Program-made: the position numbers and the translations under genes
Shown here: positions 14,937 through 22,799 of the stretch, one piece after another
How positions within the stretch are numbered: the first letter of the stretch is position 1
How the letters are laid out: every line of letters starts with the position of its first letter
Notes under the pieces: model-generated
What the model was told of the DNA's origin: nothing
What the model saw: the letters and a program-made list of their open reading frames with translations, nothing else
Databases searched by the model: none
NCBI GenBank assembly: GCA_017512985.1
Contig: JAFWEJ010000006.1
Span: 62,001-126,000 of the forward strand
Origin: Clostridia bacterium
Lineage (GTDB): Bacteria > Bacillota > Clostridia > Christensenellales > Aristaeellaceae
Reading direction: 5' to 3'
Length of the DNA: 64,000 nt

Positions 14937-15671
14937 ATGTTGAAAGTCAGCAACCTGAGCATCAGTTACAAAAAGATCAACGCGGTCCGGGATATCTCCT
15001 TTGAAATCAGCAAAGGTGAGATCGTATCGCTGATCGGATCAAACGGCGCCGGAAAGACATCCACCATGCGGGCGATCTCCGGCCTGGTCCGGGCAAAAAG
15101 CGGGTCCATTACCCTGAACGGGGAGGAACTGGCCGGAAAACCGCCTGCCAGGATCGTATCGGCGGGGATTGTCCATGTACCGGAAGGCAGACAGGTTTTC
15201 AGCCGGCTGACCGTGGCGGAGAACCTGGAGATGGGCGGCTACCTGACCCGGGACAAGCGGATAGTCCGGGAACGGATGGAATATGTGTTTGACCTGTTTC
15301 CGGTGCTGCGGGAAAGGCTCCGCCAGAAAGCAGGAAGCCTGTCCGGCGGGGAACAGCAGATGCTGGCAATCGGCCGCGGACTGGTGACCGGCCCGAAAGT
15401 CCTGCTTCTGGACGAGCCTTCCCTGGGCCTGGCCCCGATCGTCGTGGAACGCGTGTTTGAAGTGATCCGTAAGCTGCAGCAGGGCGGTATGACCATTCTG
15501 CTGGTGGAACAGAACGCGGTGGATGCCATGGCGATCTCCGGACGGACCTATATCATGGAAAGCGGGGCCATTGTCCTGGACGGCCCCAGCGCGGAGATCG
15601 CGGAGAATGACGAAGTGAAACGAATCTATCTGGGAGGAAAGGAAACATGGGCTACTTCACTGCTCAGCTGA
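14937..15671 (+). CDS. livF: Branched-chain-type ABC transporter ATP-binding protein (LivF-like)
   Basis: A 244-residue ATPase with Walker A GSNGAGKTS, the LivF-type IVHVPEGRQVFSRLTVAENL, signature LSGGEQQMLAIGRGL and Walker B LLLDEPSLGLAP, ending with the LivF-like E-x-V-x-x-x-YLGG element. It heterodimerises with LivG. AAAGGGGCG precedes the ATG. The end overlaps the next gene by 25 bp, indicating translational coupling. Confidence 0.9.
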   Translation: MLKVSNLSISYKKINAVRDISFEISKGEIVSLIGSNGAGKTSTMRAISGLVRAKSGSITLNGEELAGKPPARIVSAGIVHVPEGRQVFSRLTVAENLEMGGYLTRDKRIVRERMEYVFDLFPVLRERLRQKAGSLSGGEQQMLAIGRGLVTGPKVLLLDEPSLGLAPIVVERVFEVIRKLQQGGMTILLVEQNAVDAMAISGRTYIMESGAIVLDGPSAEIAENDEVKRIYLGGKETWATSLLS

Positions 15672-16534
15672 TCAGCGCGGTGAAACTGGGCAGCATCTAT
15701 GCCCTGGTTGCCATCGGATACTCCATCGTTTACAGCATCATGGGAATGATCAACTTTGCCCATGGAGAGCTCCTGATGATCGCCACCTTTTCACTGTGGG
15801 TACTGCTGAACGCGGGTGTTCCGTTCGCCCTGGCCGTGGCGCTGGCGATCCTGGTCACGGCGCTGTTCGGGATCCTGATTGAGCGGATCGCGTACAGGTC
15901 CATCCGTGACGCAGGCGAATCCACACAGATCATCACGTCACTGGCTGTCTCCATTTTCCTGGAGGCGTTGTGCCAGGCGATCTTCAATTCCAGCAGCAAG
16001 GCGCTGATCATTCCGGACTTTTTTTCAAAGACATTCCGGATCCTGGATACGACCGTATCCGTGATCGATGTGGTCACGCTGGCCTGTACGCTAATCCTGA
16101 CCCTGGCAGTGGTGCTTATCATCCGCAGAACCGCGGTGGGAAAGGCCATGCGCGCGGTGGCGGACAATATGGAAGCGGCTGACCTGATGGGAATAGACAA
16201 GAACCGGATCATTACTGCCGCGTTTGTGATCGGATCCGTCCTGGCGGCCGTGGCAGGTATCCTGTATTCCGGCAAATACACATCCTTCAGCAACGACATG
16301 GGATTTATGCTGGGAGTGAAAGCGTTTATCGCGGCAGTGCTCGGGGGCCTCGGAAGCCTGACCGGCGCCGTGACCGGCGGCTATATCATGGCAGTGCTGG
16401 AAGTGTTCTTCAGCGGTTATCTGCCCCGGGGTGTCGTATCCTATCAGACAGCTTTTACTTTCCTGGTACTGATCCTTGTGCTGCTGGTACGCCCGAACGG
16501 ATTGTTCGGAAGCAGCAACAGGCAAAGGAGCTGA
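15647..16534 (+). CDS. livH: Branched-chain-type ABC transporter permease (LivH-like)
   Basis: A 295-residue membrane protein with about eight hydrophobic helices. The opening GSIYALVAIGYSIVYSIMGMINFAHGEL is the LivH hallmark, and the segment DLMGIDKNRIITAAFVIGSVLAAVAGILY is the ATPase-interaction loop region. A GGAGG site inside the end of livF precedes the ATG. It forms the translocation channel with LivM. Confidence 0.92.
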   Translation: MGYFTAQLISAVKLGSIYALVAIGYSIVYSIMGMINFAHGELLMIATFSLWVLLNAGVPFALAVALAILVTALFGILIERIAYRSIRDAGESTQIITSLAVSIFLEALCQAIFNSSSKALIIPDFFSKTFRILDTTVSVIDVVTLACTLILTLAVVLIIRRTAVGKAMRAVADNMEAADLMGIDKNRIITAAFVIGSVLAAVAGILYSGKYTSFSNDMGFMLGVKAFIAAVLGGLGSLTGAVTGGYIMAVLEVFFSGYLPRGVVSYQTAFTFLVLILVLLVRPNGLFGSSNRQRS

Positions 16535-16539
16535 GAACG

Positions 16540-17640
16540 ATGGAAAAAGTGAAACTGAGGAACAATCCGCTTTTCAGGTTCCTGGCCGTGGTGCTGCTGC
16601 CGCTGCTGGCTTTGCTGCTTGCCGCTTTCACAGGGGGAAGCTATTATGAATCCGTGCTGGTGCTGTTCTTCATCAATATCATTCTGGCAGCCAGCCTGAA
16701 CCTGACAAACGGCATCACCGGGATCTTTTCCCTCGGCCAGGCGGGGTTTATGGCGCTGGGCGCATACGCAAGCTCCATTCTGACACTCTCGGAAAAAACG
16801 AAGAATACCATGGTGAGGAACATGCCGGAATGGCTGGCAAAGATCCAGCTGCCGTTTATTCCTGCCCTGATCGTTGCAGCCGTGTTTTCCATGCTGATTG
16901 CCGGCCTGATCGGATTTGCGATCCTTCGGGCGAGAGGTCATTACCTGGCGGTTATTACCCTTGGAATGGTGATCGTGATCAAGAGCGTACTGGATAACGC
17001 CAACAACCTGACCAACGGCTCCCGCGGTCTGAGCGGAATGGCCAGGTATTCCACCCTTCCGGTTGTGGTGATCGCGGCGCTGCTGACGCTGTTCATCCTG
17101 TACCGGATCCGGATTTCCGCGTTCGGCCGGGCAATGATCGCATTGCGGGAGGATGAGGACGCGGCGGCGTCCCTTGGAATCAACTACAGTACGATCCGGC
17201 TGATGTCCTTTATGATCAGCGCCTTTTTCGGGGCTGTCGGCGGGGGACTTTGGGCACATCTGCAGCGGACCATCGCCCCGTCGCTGTTTTATTTCAATGA
17301 GACGTTCATCATCCTGGAGATGTCGGTGCTGGGTGGAATGGCCAGCTTGTCGGGGGCGATCCCAGGGGCGGCGATCCTGACGTTTGTTCCCCAGATCCTG
17401 GCAAATTTCAGTACCGGCTTTACGCTCTTCGGGATTCAGATTCCCCAGATCAACGGACTGACCAATATTGTGATGAGCGTTCTGTTTATTGTTACGATCA
17501 TTTTCCGGAAGCAGGGAATCGCGGGAAACAGCGAGTATATCGTCAGTTCCCTGTTTGACAGGCAAACCTATACAGGACTGTTCAAAAAAGAAACGTACAC
17601 CGGTTTCGCGGATGCTTTCAGACGAAAAAAAAGCGCCTGA
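16540..17640 (+). CDS. livM: Branched-chain-type ABC transporter permease (LivM-like)
   Basis: A 366-residue permease with LivM marks: NLTNGITGIFSLGQAGFMALGAYAS after the first helices, RARGHYLAVITLGM, and ALREDEDAAASLGINYSTIRLMSFMISAFFGAVGGGLW. The C-terminus is longer than usual and ends in a basic RRKKSA tail. It starts 5 bp after livH. With the binding protein, two ATPases and LivH it completes a full importer under control of the cysteine-containing leader. Confidence 0.92.
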   Translation: MEKVKLRNNPLFRFLAVVLLPLLALLLAAFTGGSYYESVLVLFFINIILAASLNLTNGITGIFSLGQAGFMALGAYASSILTLSEKTKNTMVRNMPEWLAKIQLPFIPALIVAAVFSMLIAGLIGFAILRARGHYLAVITLGMVIVIKSVLDNANNLTNGSRGLSGMARYSTLPVVVIAALLTLFILYRIRISAFGRAMIALREDEDAAASLGINYSTIRLMSFMISAFFGAVGGGLWAHLQRTIAPSLFYFNETFIILEMSVLGGMASLSGAIPGAAILTFVPQILANFSTGFTLFGIQIPQINGLTNIVMSVLFIVTIIFRKQGIAGNSEYIVSSLFDRQTYTGLFKKETYTGFADAFRRKKSA

Positions 17641-17687
17641 AAGCAGAAAGGAAAAAATACCCGGCCTGAGCAGGGAGCGGAAGCCTT

Positions 17688-17704
17688 CATATTGAATCAA
17701 TATG
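17688..17704 (+). repeat. 17-bp dyad upstream of the flavodoxin lipoprotein
   Basis: CATATTGAATCAATATG is a perfect inverted repeat around a single central base, 36 bp before the start at 17741. Its AT-rich short arms and position suggest an operator for a dimeric regulator. The regulator is unknown. Confidence 0.45.
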
Positions 17705-17740
17705 TATGCAGAAAGTGAATATGAAGAGGAGTGCGGTAAT

Positions 17741-18373
17741 ATGAAGAAACTGCTGATTATCCTGCTGGGCCTGATGCTTCTCTGCGGCTGCGTTTTCGCG
17801 GAGGAAGCCGCGGAAGAAGATCCGGACGCGGTTACGTCCGCCACACTGAAAATCAACCGGCTTCCTGAAGTGAATGCGGAGGAGAACGGCATCCTGGTGG
17901 TTTATTTCTCCCCGGACGACACGACGCGCGCCGCGGCGTACTGCATCGCGGCCGGGCTGTCGGCCGAGCTGTTTGAGATCGAGGCCGAAGAACCCTATAC
18001 CGCTGAAGACCTGGACTATTACAACCGGTTTTCCCGTTCCATGACAGAGTCCTACAACAAGGACGCCAGGCCGGCGATTGCCGCGCTGCCGGGGGATCTC
18101 AGCAAATATGATACGATCCTCATCGGCTATCCGCTCTGGGGCGGAATGGCGCCGAAGATCCTGCTCACCTTTATGGAAAGCGTCGACCTGTCCGGAAAGA
18201 CGGTCGTGCCGTTCTGCACCTCCAACTCCTCCGCCTTCGGCAGCAGCGACAAGGACCTGAAGAAACGCGCGGGCGATTCCGTGACCTGGAAGAAGGGAAC
18301 ACGGATCAAGAAGGGAGCCACCGCCGAGGAAATCATCGGCTTGGCGGAGCAGATCCTGAATCCGGAGGAATAA
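17741..18373 (+). CDS. Flavodoxin-domain lipoprotein
   Basis: The start is the ATG at 17741 followed by a signal peptide, MKKLLIILLGLMLLCGC, whose last cysteine fits a lipobox (L-C-G-C, somewhat atypical). The 210-residue protein then shows a flavodoxin fold: the FMN-phosphate loop is degenerate (YFSPDDTTRAAA), followed by DTILIGYPLWGGMAPKILLTFMES and VVPFCTSNSSAFG, as in the Flavodoxin_4 group. It is probably an extracellular, membrane-tethered redox protein. The missing threonines of the canonical T/S-x-T-G-x-T loop are noteworthy. A palindrome upstream and a terminator downstream make it a single transcription unit. Confidence 0.78.
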   Translation: MKKLLIILLGLMLLCGCVFAEEAAEEDPDAVTSATLKINRLPEVNAEENGILVVYFSPDDTTRAAAYCIAAGLSAELFEIEAEEPYTAEDLDYYNRFSRSMTESYNKDARPAIAALPGDLSKYDTILIGYPLWGGMAPKILLTFMESVDLSGKTVVPFCTSNSSAFGSSDKDLKKRAGDSVTWKKGTRIKKGATAEEIIGLAEQILNPEE

Positions 18374-18390
18374 CCCCGGAAATATGAAGC

Positions 18391-18422
18391 ATGCCGGATC
18401 AATTCGATCCGGCATCCTTTTA
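18391..18422 (+). terminator. Intrinsic terminator after the flavodoxin lipoprotein
   Basis: ATGCCGGATC (18391-18400) and GATCCGGCAT (18406-18415) form a 10-bp stem with loop AATTC, followed by CCTTTTAT. Confidence 0.85.
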
Positions 18423-18438
18423 TGTGGTTTTTGTCACA

Positions 18439-18987
18439 TTACCGCATATCTTCCAGCATGAAGTCTGTGTCGTCGATCATGTCGCGCAGGACATCGATCC
18501 GTTCTTTGCACAGGCGTTCCTGAAGCTTCATTTCCCTGAGGGTCGCCTTCAGCTTTTTGCTGAACAGGGCCAGATCTTCCGGACTGATGTTTTCCGGTAC
18601 CTCCAGGAGGTCGATCTCCTCAGGCGTGAACACTTCGCTTTCTTCCCGCAGCATACCCTCTACGGGCTGATTGTTCTGCGCGTCTTCCTCATGGGTATAG
18701 AAGAGTTCGTTCACCACGTTCCGTGCAATCTCAAGATCCCTGAAAGCGACAAAGAACAGGCGGTTGCTCATCATGATGGTTCCGCAGCCCTTGATTGACC
18801 GCATTCTCGTCATATACGGGATCCCGCTCTGGGTGAGGATATCCGCGAGGATTGAGGCCTGGACATATCCCTGCTCCGTCAGGAAACAGAGGTCCCCGGG
18901 TTCGGGCATCCGGGTGCCTTCACTGCCGCAGGAAGGGCACAGTTCCGTCTCAAAAACCTGGCTGCATTTCTCACAGTACATACTCAT
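18439..18987 (-). CDS. Zinc-ribbon protein with DUF2007-like domain
   Basis: A 182-residue protein starting with a C-x2-C zinc ribbon, CEKCSQVFETELCPSCGS. Residues about 35-95 (VQASILADILTQSGIPYMTRM ... RLFFVAFRDLEIARNVVNELF) resemble the DUF2007/signal-transducing domain that occurs in small predicted regulators. The C-terminal 60 residues are charged and likely helical (LFSKKLKATLREMKLQERL). AAGGAGG lies before the first ATG. No function is known; a cytoplasmic protein-protein interaction role is a guess. Confidence 0.6.
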   Translation of the reverse strand: MSMYCEKCSQVFETELCPSCGSEGTRMPEPGDLCFLTEQGYVQASILADILTQSGIPYMTRMRSIKGCGTIMMSNRLFFVAFRDLEIARNVVNELFYTHEEDAQNNQPVEGMLREESEVFTPEEIDLLEVPENISPEDLALFSKKLKATLREMKLQERLCKERIDVLRDMIDDTDFMLEDMR

Positions 18988-19095
18988 ATATCTGATCCTC
19001 CTTTTACTGTTCGGTACTCAACTGCACTTCTTCATTTAACATGATAACGGGTATACCGGCACAAATACAGGGCCGGATCGGAAAAATAACCTCAA

Positions 19096-19782
19096 TTATC
19101 CTTCTCCTTCCAGCAACTCTTTCACGATGATCTCCTGTGAAAGCGGGGTCCAGTGGCCGGGGAGGCAGGTGATTGGGTTAAGCTCCTGAATGGTTGCGGC
19201 CAGTTTGTCGCCGAGGGACTGGTCAAACTCCCAGTCCGGGAAGGTGCCGCCGGTGCAGTCGCCCATGATCAGGAACCGTTCTTCCGGGAGCCAGACCAGG
19301 GTGGAGTCGTCCGTGTGCGGGGCTTCCGCCTGGAAGATCCGGATGGGGCAGTTCCCCGCGTCCAGCGCCATCTCTCCCCGGAAAACCAGGTCCGCCGGCA
19401 CCACGACGACCGGTTTGCTGTCCGCGTATTCCCGGCGGATGCTTTCATGCATCGCGAGGAAGAAACCGGCGCCTTCCTTCTCCAGGCGGGTTTTGAAATC
19501 CAGCAGGTAACGGTTTGTCCGCTCATTTGCCAGGGTGAGGCCGTGCACCGCGTGCATGCCGAAGGTGTGATCCCAGTGCCAGTGGGTGAGCACGGTGAGC
19601 TTCGGCAACGGCAGGCCGGCTTTCTCCAGCGCGCTGTAGAACTCCCGGGTATGCGCGTCTGAATGTCCCGCGTCCACTGCCAGGCTCCAGCTGTCTCCCT
19701 TTATATAACTGAGGTTCGGGCGGTCCCGCTCCTCCTCAAACGGATAAACCCAGATCCGTTCAGATATCCTGTCCAGTTTCAT
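19096..19782 (-). CDS. MBL-fold metallo-hydrolase
   Basis: Start at the ATG ending at 19782, which has AAGGAG 11 bp upstream; an in-frame ATG nine codons earlier has none. The 228-residue protein has the metallo-beta-lactamase motif H67-W-H69-W-D71-H72 (THWHWDH), then APHTDDSTLVWLPEERFLIMGDCTGG with the downstream metal ligands and LPGHWTPLS with the last histidine. It is a hydrolase of unknown substrate, probably binding two metal ions, in the cytoplasm. It is a single gene, convergent to none and divergent from the metY leader region. Confidence 0.85.
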   Translation of the reverse strand: MKLDRISERIWVYPFEEERDRPNLSYIKGDSWSLAVDAGHSDAHTREFYSALEKAGLPLPKLTVLTHWHWDHTFGMHAVHGLTLANERTNRYLLDFKTRLEKEGAGFFLAMHESIRREYADSKPVVVVPADLVFRGEMALDAGNCPIRIFQAEAPHTDDSTLVWLPEERFLIMGDCTGGTFPDWEFDQSLGDKLAATIQELNPITCLPGHWTPLSQEIIVKELLEGEG

Positions 19783-19863
19783 GATTTGTTTCTCCTTTGA
19801 TTGCTGCATTTATCTTATCATGCGGAAAAGCAGAAAACAATGAAAAAAGAACCGGACACCGGT

Positions 19864-19880
19864 TATAGACTGGATCTATA
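19864..19880 (+). promoter_or_regulatory. MET-box-like dyad TATAG-N7-CTATA before metY
   Basis: TATAGACTGGATCTATA has perfect 6-bp arms (TATAGA/TCTATA). The centre is about 66 bp upstream of the predicted start, typical for LysR-type activators. The outer TATAG-N7-CTATA equals the MET-box spacing known from streptococcal MetR/MtaR sites. Confidence 0.62.
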
Positions 19881-19901
19881 GATCGATATTAAAATGCGGT
19901 A

Positions 19902-19931
19902 TTGGACAGAAACCTATTGACATGGTAGTTT
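19902..19931 (+). promoter_or_regulatory. Promoter of the metY leader
   Basis: TTGGAC (19902-19907), 18 bp, TAGTTT (19926-19931). The spacer contains CCTATTGACATGGTAG (19913-19928), which keeps 14 of 17 positions of the sulfur box seen before iscS, but here between -35 and -10. Dual control by a LysR-type activator and the Rrf2-type repressor is possible. Confidence 0.6.
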
Positions 19932-19963
19932 AATGCCATCGAAACGAAAGGGGGCCGGCGAGG

Positions 19964-20017
19964 ATGAGCCGATGTAAGCTGGAAGCCGTGCTGCTGAGCC
20001 GGAACCGAATGCAATAA
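19964..20017 (+). CDS. Leader peptide MSRCKLEAVLLSRNRMQ
   Basis: A 17-codon gene (ATG 19964, TAA 20015-20017) with AAAGGGGG upstream, 67 bp before metY. It shares EAVLLSRNRM with the leader at 11936 but has one cysteine instead of four. Synonymous-only differences in the shared core support translation. No terminator follows. It may sense translation status, act as an upstream gene controlling mRNA use, or encode a small functional peptide. Confidence 0.68.
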   Translation: MSRCKLEAVLLSRNRMQ

Positions 20018-20030
20018 TCCAATCAATCAA

Positions 20031-20055
20031 TGAATAATGAATAATACACAATGAA
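20031..20055 (+). repeat. Short AT-rich intergenic repeat (TGAATAATGAATAAT type)
   Basis: Tandem TGAATAA units between the leader and metY. The same or reverse-complement motif occurs at 32753-32785, 34425-34449 and 49543-49561, always in gaps between genes. Confidence 0.55.
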
Positions 20056-20083
20056 CGATGAAAAGAAAAAGGAGATAAAAACA

Positions 20084-21388
20084 ATGTCTGATATTAAGAA
20101 TTCCGCCAACTGGTCTTTTGAAACCAAGCAGCTTCACATCGGCCAGGAACAGGCTGATCCGGCGACCGACGCCCGTGCGGTCCCGATCTACGCTACCGCC
20201 GCCTATGTTTTCCATAATGCCCAGCATGCCGCCGACCGTTTCGGCCTGCGGGACGCCGGCAATATCTACGGCCGACTGACGAACCCGACCCAGAGCGTGT
20301 TTGAGGAACGCATCGCTGCCCTGGAGAACGGCTCCGCCGCCCTGGCGGTCGCTTCCGGCGCCGCGGCCATCACCTACGCCTTCCAGGCACTTGCAAAGGC
20401 CGGCGAGCACATCGTCGCCTCCAAGACCATTTACGGCGGCACCTTCAACCTGCTGGAGCATACGCTGCCCCTGACTACCGGCATCACGACCACCTTTGTG
20501 GATCCGGACGAGGAAGGCGCTTTTGACGCAGCCATTCAGGAAAACACCAAAGCGATCTTCATTGAGACCCTGGGCAATCCGAACAGCAACATCGTGGATA
20601 TTGAAAAAGTGGCGAAGATTGCTCACGCCCACGGCATCCCGCTGGTGGTGGATTCCACTTTTGCGACGCCCTACCTGGTCCGGCCGCTGGAATGGGGCGC
20701 GGACATTGTGGTTCACAGCGCGACGAAGTTCATCGGCGGCCACGGCACAGCCATCGGCGGCGTAATCGTTGAAGGCGGCAAATTCAACTGGAAGGAAAGC
20801 GGCAAATATCCGTGGATCAGCGACGCGAACCCGAGCTATCACGGCGTCAGCTTCTACGACGTGGTCGGCCCCGCGGCCTTCGTGACCTACATCCGCGCGA
20901 TCCTGCTGCGGGATACCGGCTCCACCCTGTCTCCCTTCCATGCCTTCCTGTTCCTGCAGGGCCTGGAAACCCTGTCCCTGCGCGTTGAACGCCATGTGGA
21001 GAACACCCTGAAGATTGTGGATTACCTCAGCAAACATCCCCAGGTGGAAGCAGTGCATCATCCTTCCCTGGAAAGCGAACCCAGTCATGCGCTGTACAGG
21101 AAGTACTTCCCGAACGGCGGCGGCAGCATCTTCACCTTTGAAGTGAAGGGCGACAGCGAGACCGCGAAGAAGTTCATCGACAACCTGGCGATCTTCTCCC
21201 TGCTGGCCAATGTGGCGGACGTGAAGAGCCTGGTGATCCATCCCTTCACCACCACCCACAGCCAGCTGACGGAAGAGGAATTGCTGGACCAGGGCATCAA
21301 GCCCAACACGATCCGCCTGTCCATCGGCACAGAGAACGTGAAGGACCTGATTGCCGCGCTGGAGGCCGCCTTCGAAGCGGTGAAGTAA
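20084..21388 (+). CDS. metY: O-acetylhomoserine sulfhydrylase
   Basis: Start at ATG 20084 with GGAGATAAAAACA upstream. The 434-residue length is typical of MetY, longer than MetB/MccB because of inserted loops. PLP lysine K215 lies in HSATKFIGGHG; NIYGRLTNPTQSVFEERIAALE and VDSTFATPYLVRPLEWGADIVVHS are characteristic, as is the C-terminal TTHSQLTEEELLDQGI. It makes homocysteine from O-acetylhomoserine and sulfide in the cytoplasm. Codons end in C unusually often, suggesting high expression. Control: MET-box-like dyad, promoter and leader peptide upstream. Confidence 0.93.
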   Translation: MSDIKNSANWSFETKQLHIGQEQADPATDARAVPIYATAAYVFHNAQHAADRFGLRDAGNIYGRLTNPTQSVFEERIAALENGSAALAVASGAAAITYAFQALAKAGEHIVASKTIYGGTFNLLEHTLPLTTGITTTFVDPDEEGAFDAAIQENTKAIFIETLGNPNSNIVDIEKVAKIAHAHGIPLVVDSTFATPYLVRPLEWGADIVVHSATKFIGGHGTAIGGVIVEGGKFNWKESGKYPWISDANPSYHGVSFYDVVGPAAFVTYIRAILLRDTGSTLSPFHAFLFLQGLETLSLRVERHVENTLKIVDYLSKHPQVEAVHHPSLESEPSHALYRKYFPNGGGSIFTFEVKGDSETAKKFIDNLAIFSLLANVADVKSLVIHPFTTTHSQLTEEELLDQGIKPNTIRLSIGTENVKDLIAALEAAFEAVK

Positions 21389-21502
21389 GCGCAGGGAAAA
21401 ACAAAACAACCGGAGGGGTGCGGAAAGGACGCATCCCTTCGTTCCGTATCCGGGGGAAATAAAACAGCGTTTGTGATATAATCAGCCCGAGGTGTTGAGA
21501 GT

Positions 21503-22678
21503 ATGAAAACGGATTTCAACGAGATTATTGACCGGCGCGGAACCGGGTCCGAAAAATGGAACGTGCGGGAGAACGAGCTGCCCATGTGGGTGGCGGACAT
21601 GGACTTCCCAACGGCGCCGTGCGTCCGCCGGGCGCTGGAGAAGCGGGCGGCCCACGGGGTGTTCGGCTACAGTATGCTGCCGGGAACCTGGTTTGAGGCC
21701 TACCGGAACTGGTGGGGAACGCACCACGGCCTGGCCGTTGCCCGGGGTGAACTGCTGTTTGCGACGGGCGTGATACCGGCGCTTGCCTCTGCGGTCCGCA
21801 AATTCACCACGCCGGCGGACAAAATCGTCATCCAGACGCCGGTGTACAATCATTTCTTCACTTCCATCCGCAACAACGGGCGGCAGGTGCTGGAAAACCC
21901 GCTCATCTACCGGGACGGGGAGTATGAAATGGATTTTGAGGACCTGGACCGGAAGCTGTCCGATCCGCAGGCGACCATGATGATCCTGTGCAATCCCCAG
22001 AACCCGGTGGGGAGGACCTGGAGCCGGGAGGAACTGGCCCGGATCGGCAGCCTCTGCCGGAAGCACCATGTGCTGGTATTTTCCGATGAGATCCACTGCG
22101 ACCTGACCGCGCCGGATACAGGGTATGTCCCTTTTGCCTCTGTGGATGAAACCTGCCGGATGAACAGCATCACCGCCCTGGCACCGACCAAAACCTTCAA
22201 TATCGCCGGCGTCCATTCCGCGGCGGTCTTTATCCCGGAGGAAGGACTGAGGCAGCGCATGGAGCGCGCCCTGTGGACGGACGAGGTGGCGGAACCGACG
22301 GCCTTTTCCGTGGACGCAACCGTGGCGGCTTTCTCAGATGAAGGATGGGAATGGCTGGTATCCCTGCGGGATTATATCGACGGAAACAAGAAAACCGCGT
22401 ATGCGTTCCTTGAACAGGAACTGCCGGAGATTCACGCGGTTTCCCAGAACGCCACTTACCTGATGTGGCTGGATATCAGCCGGTATACGGACGATTCCGA
22501 AGCGTTCCAGCAGTTTCTCCGGAAGGAAACCGGACTGTATGTGACTCCCGGGACGATCTACGGCGGAAACGGGAATCTGTTTCTGCGCCTGAATGTCGCC
22601 TGCCCCCGGCGCGTTCTGGAGGACGGCCTGGACAGGCTGAAAACGGGCCTCGCGCTGTGGCGGGCCCGTCAGGAGTGA
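21503..22678 (+). CDS. patB: PatB/MalY family C-S lyase (putative cystathionine beta-lyase)
   Basis: A 391-residue fold-type I PLP enzyme of the MalY/PatB group. The opening RRGTGSEKWN is a strong marker, ELPMWVADMDFPTAP follows, the PLP lysine is K230 in LAPTKTFNIAG, and the C-terminal NLFLRLNVACPRRVLEDGLDRL holds the carboxylate-binding arginine. It would release homocysteine from cystathionine, or sulfide from cysteine. It lies 115 bp after metY, preceded by its own TATAAT-like -10 (21477-21482) with an upstream TG, so it may be partly independent. The pair covers transsulfuration and direct sulfhydrylation. Confidence 0.88.
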   Translation: MKTDFNEIIDRRGTGSEKWNVRENELPMWVADMDFPTAPCVRRALEKRAAHGVFGYSMLPGTWFEAYRNWWGTHHGLAVARGELLFATGVIPALASAVRKFTTPADKIVIQTPVYNHFFTSIRNNGRQVLENPLIYRDGEYEMDFEDLDRKLSDPQATMMILCNPQNPVGRTWSREELARIGSLCRKHHVLVFSDEIHCDLTAPDTGYVPFASVDETCRMNSITALAPTKTFNIAGVHSAAVFIPEEGLRQRMERALWTDEVAEPTAFSVDATVAAFSDEGWEWLVSLRDYIDGNKKTAYAFLEQELPEIHAVSQNATYLMWLDISRYTDDSEAFQQFLRKETGLYVTPGTIYGGNGNLFLRLNVACPRRVLEDGLDRLKTGLALWRARQE

Positions 22679-22685
22679 ACTGTAT

Positions 22686-22799
22686 TCAGTTATCCGTTGC
22701 CCGGATCATCCGGTATCCGATCCCGACATGGGTCTGGATCAGCATGGAAGCGTCAGGAGACGCTTCCAGTTTTTTACGCAGCATATACTTTTGCGCCAT
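22686..22799 (-). pseudogene. C-terminal remnant of a KdpE-like response regulator
   Basis: On the minus strand 37 codons read MAQKYMLRKKLEASPDASM followed by LIQTHVGIGYRMI and a stop. LRKKLE....LIQTHVGIGYRM is the end of the winged-helix DNA-binding domain of OmpR-family regulators, closest to KdpE. The receiver domain and most of the output domain are missing; sequence upstream in the same frame is not homologous. It is a decayed fragment left by deletion, not a functional gene. No kdp genes are in the window. Confidence 0.7.
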
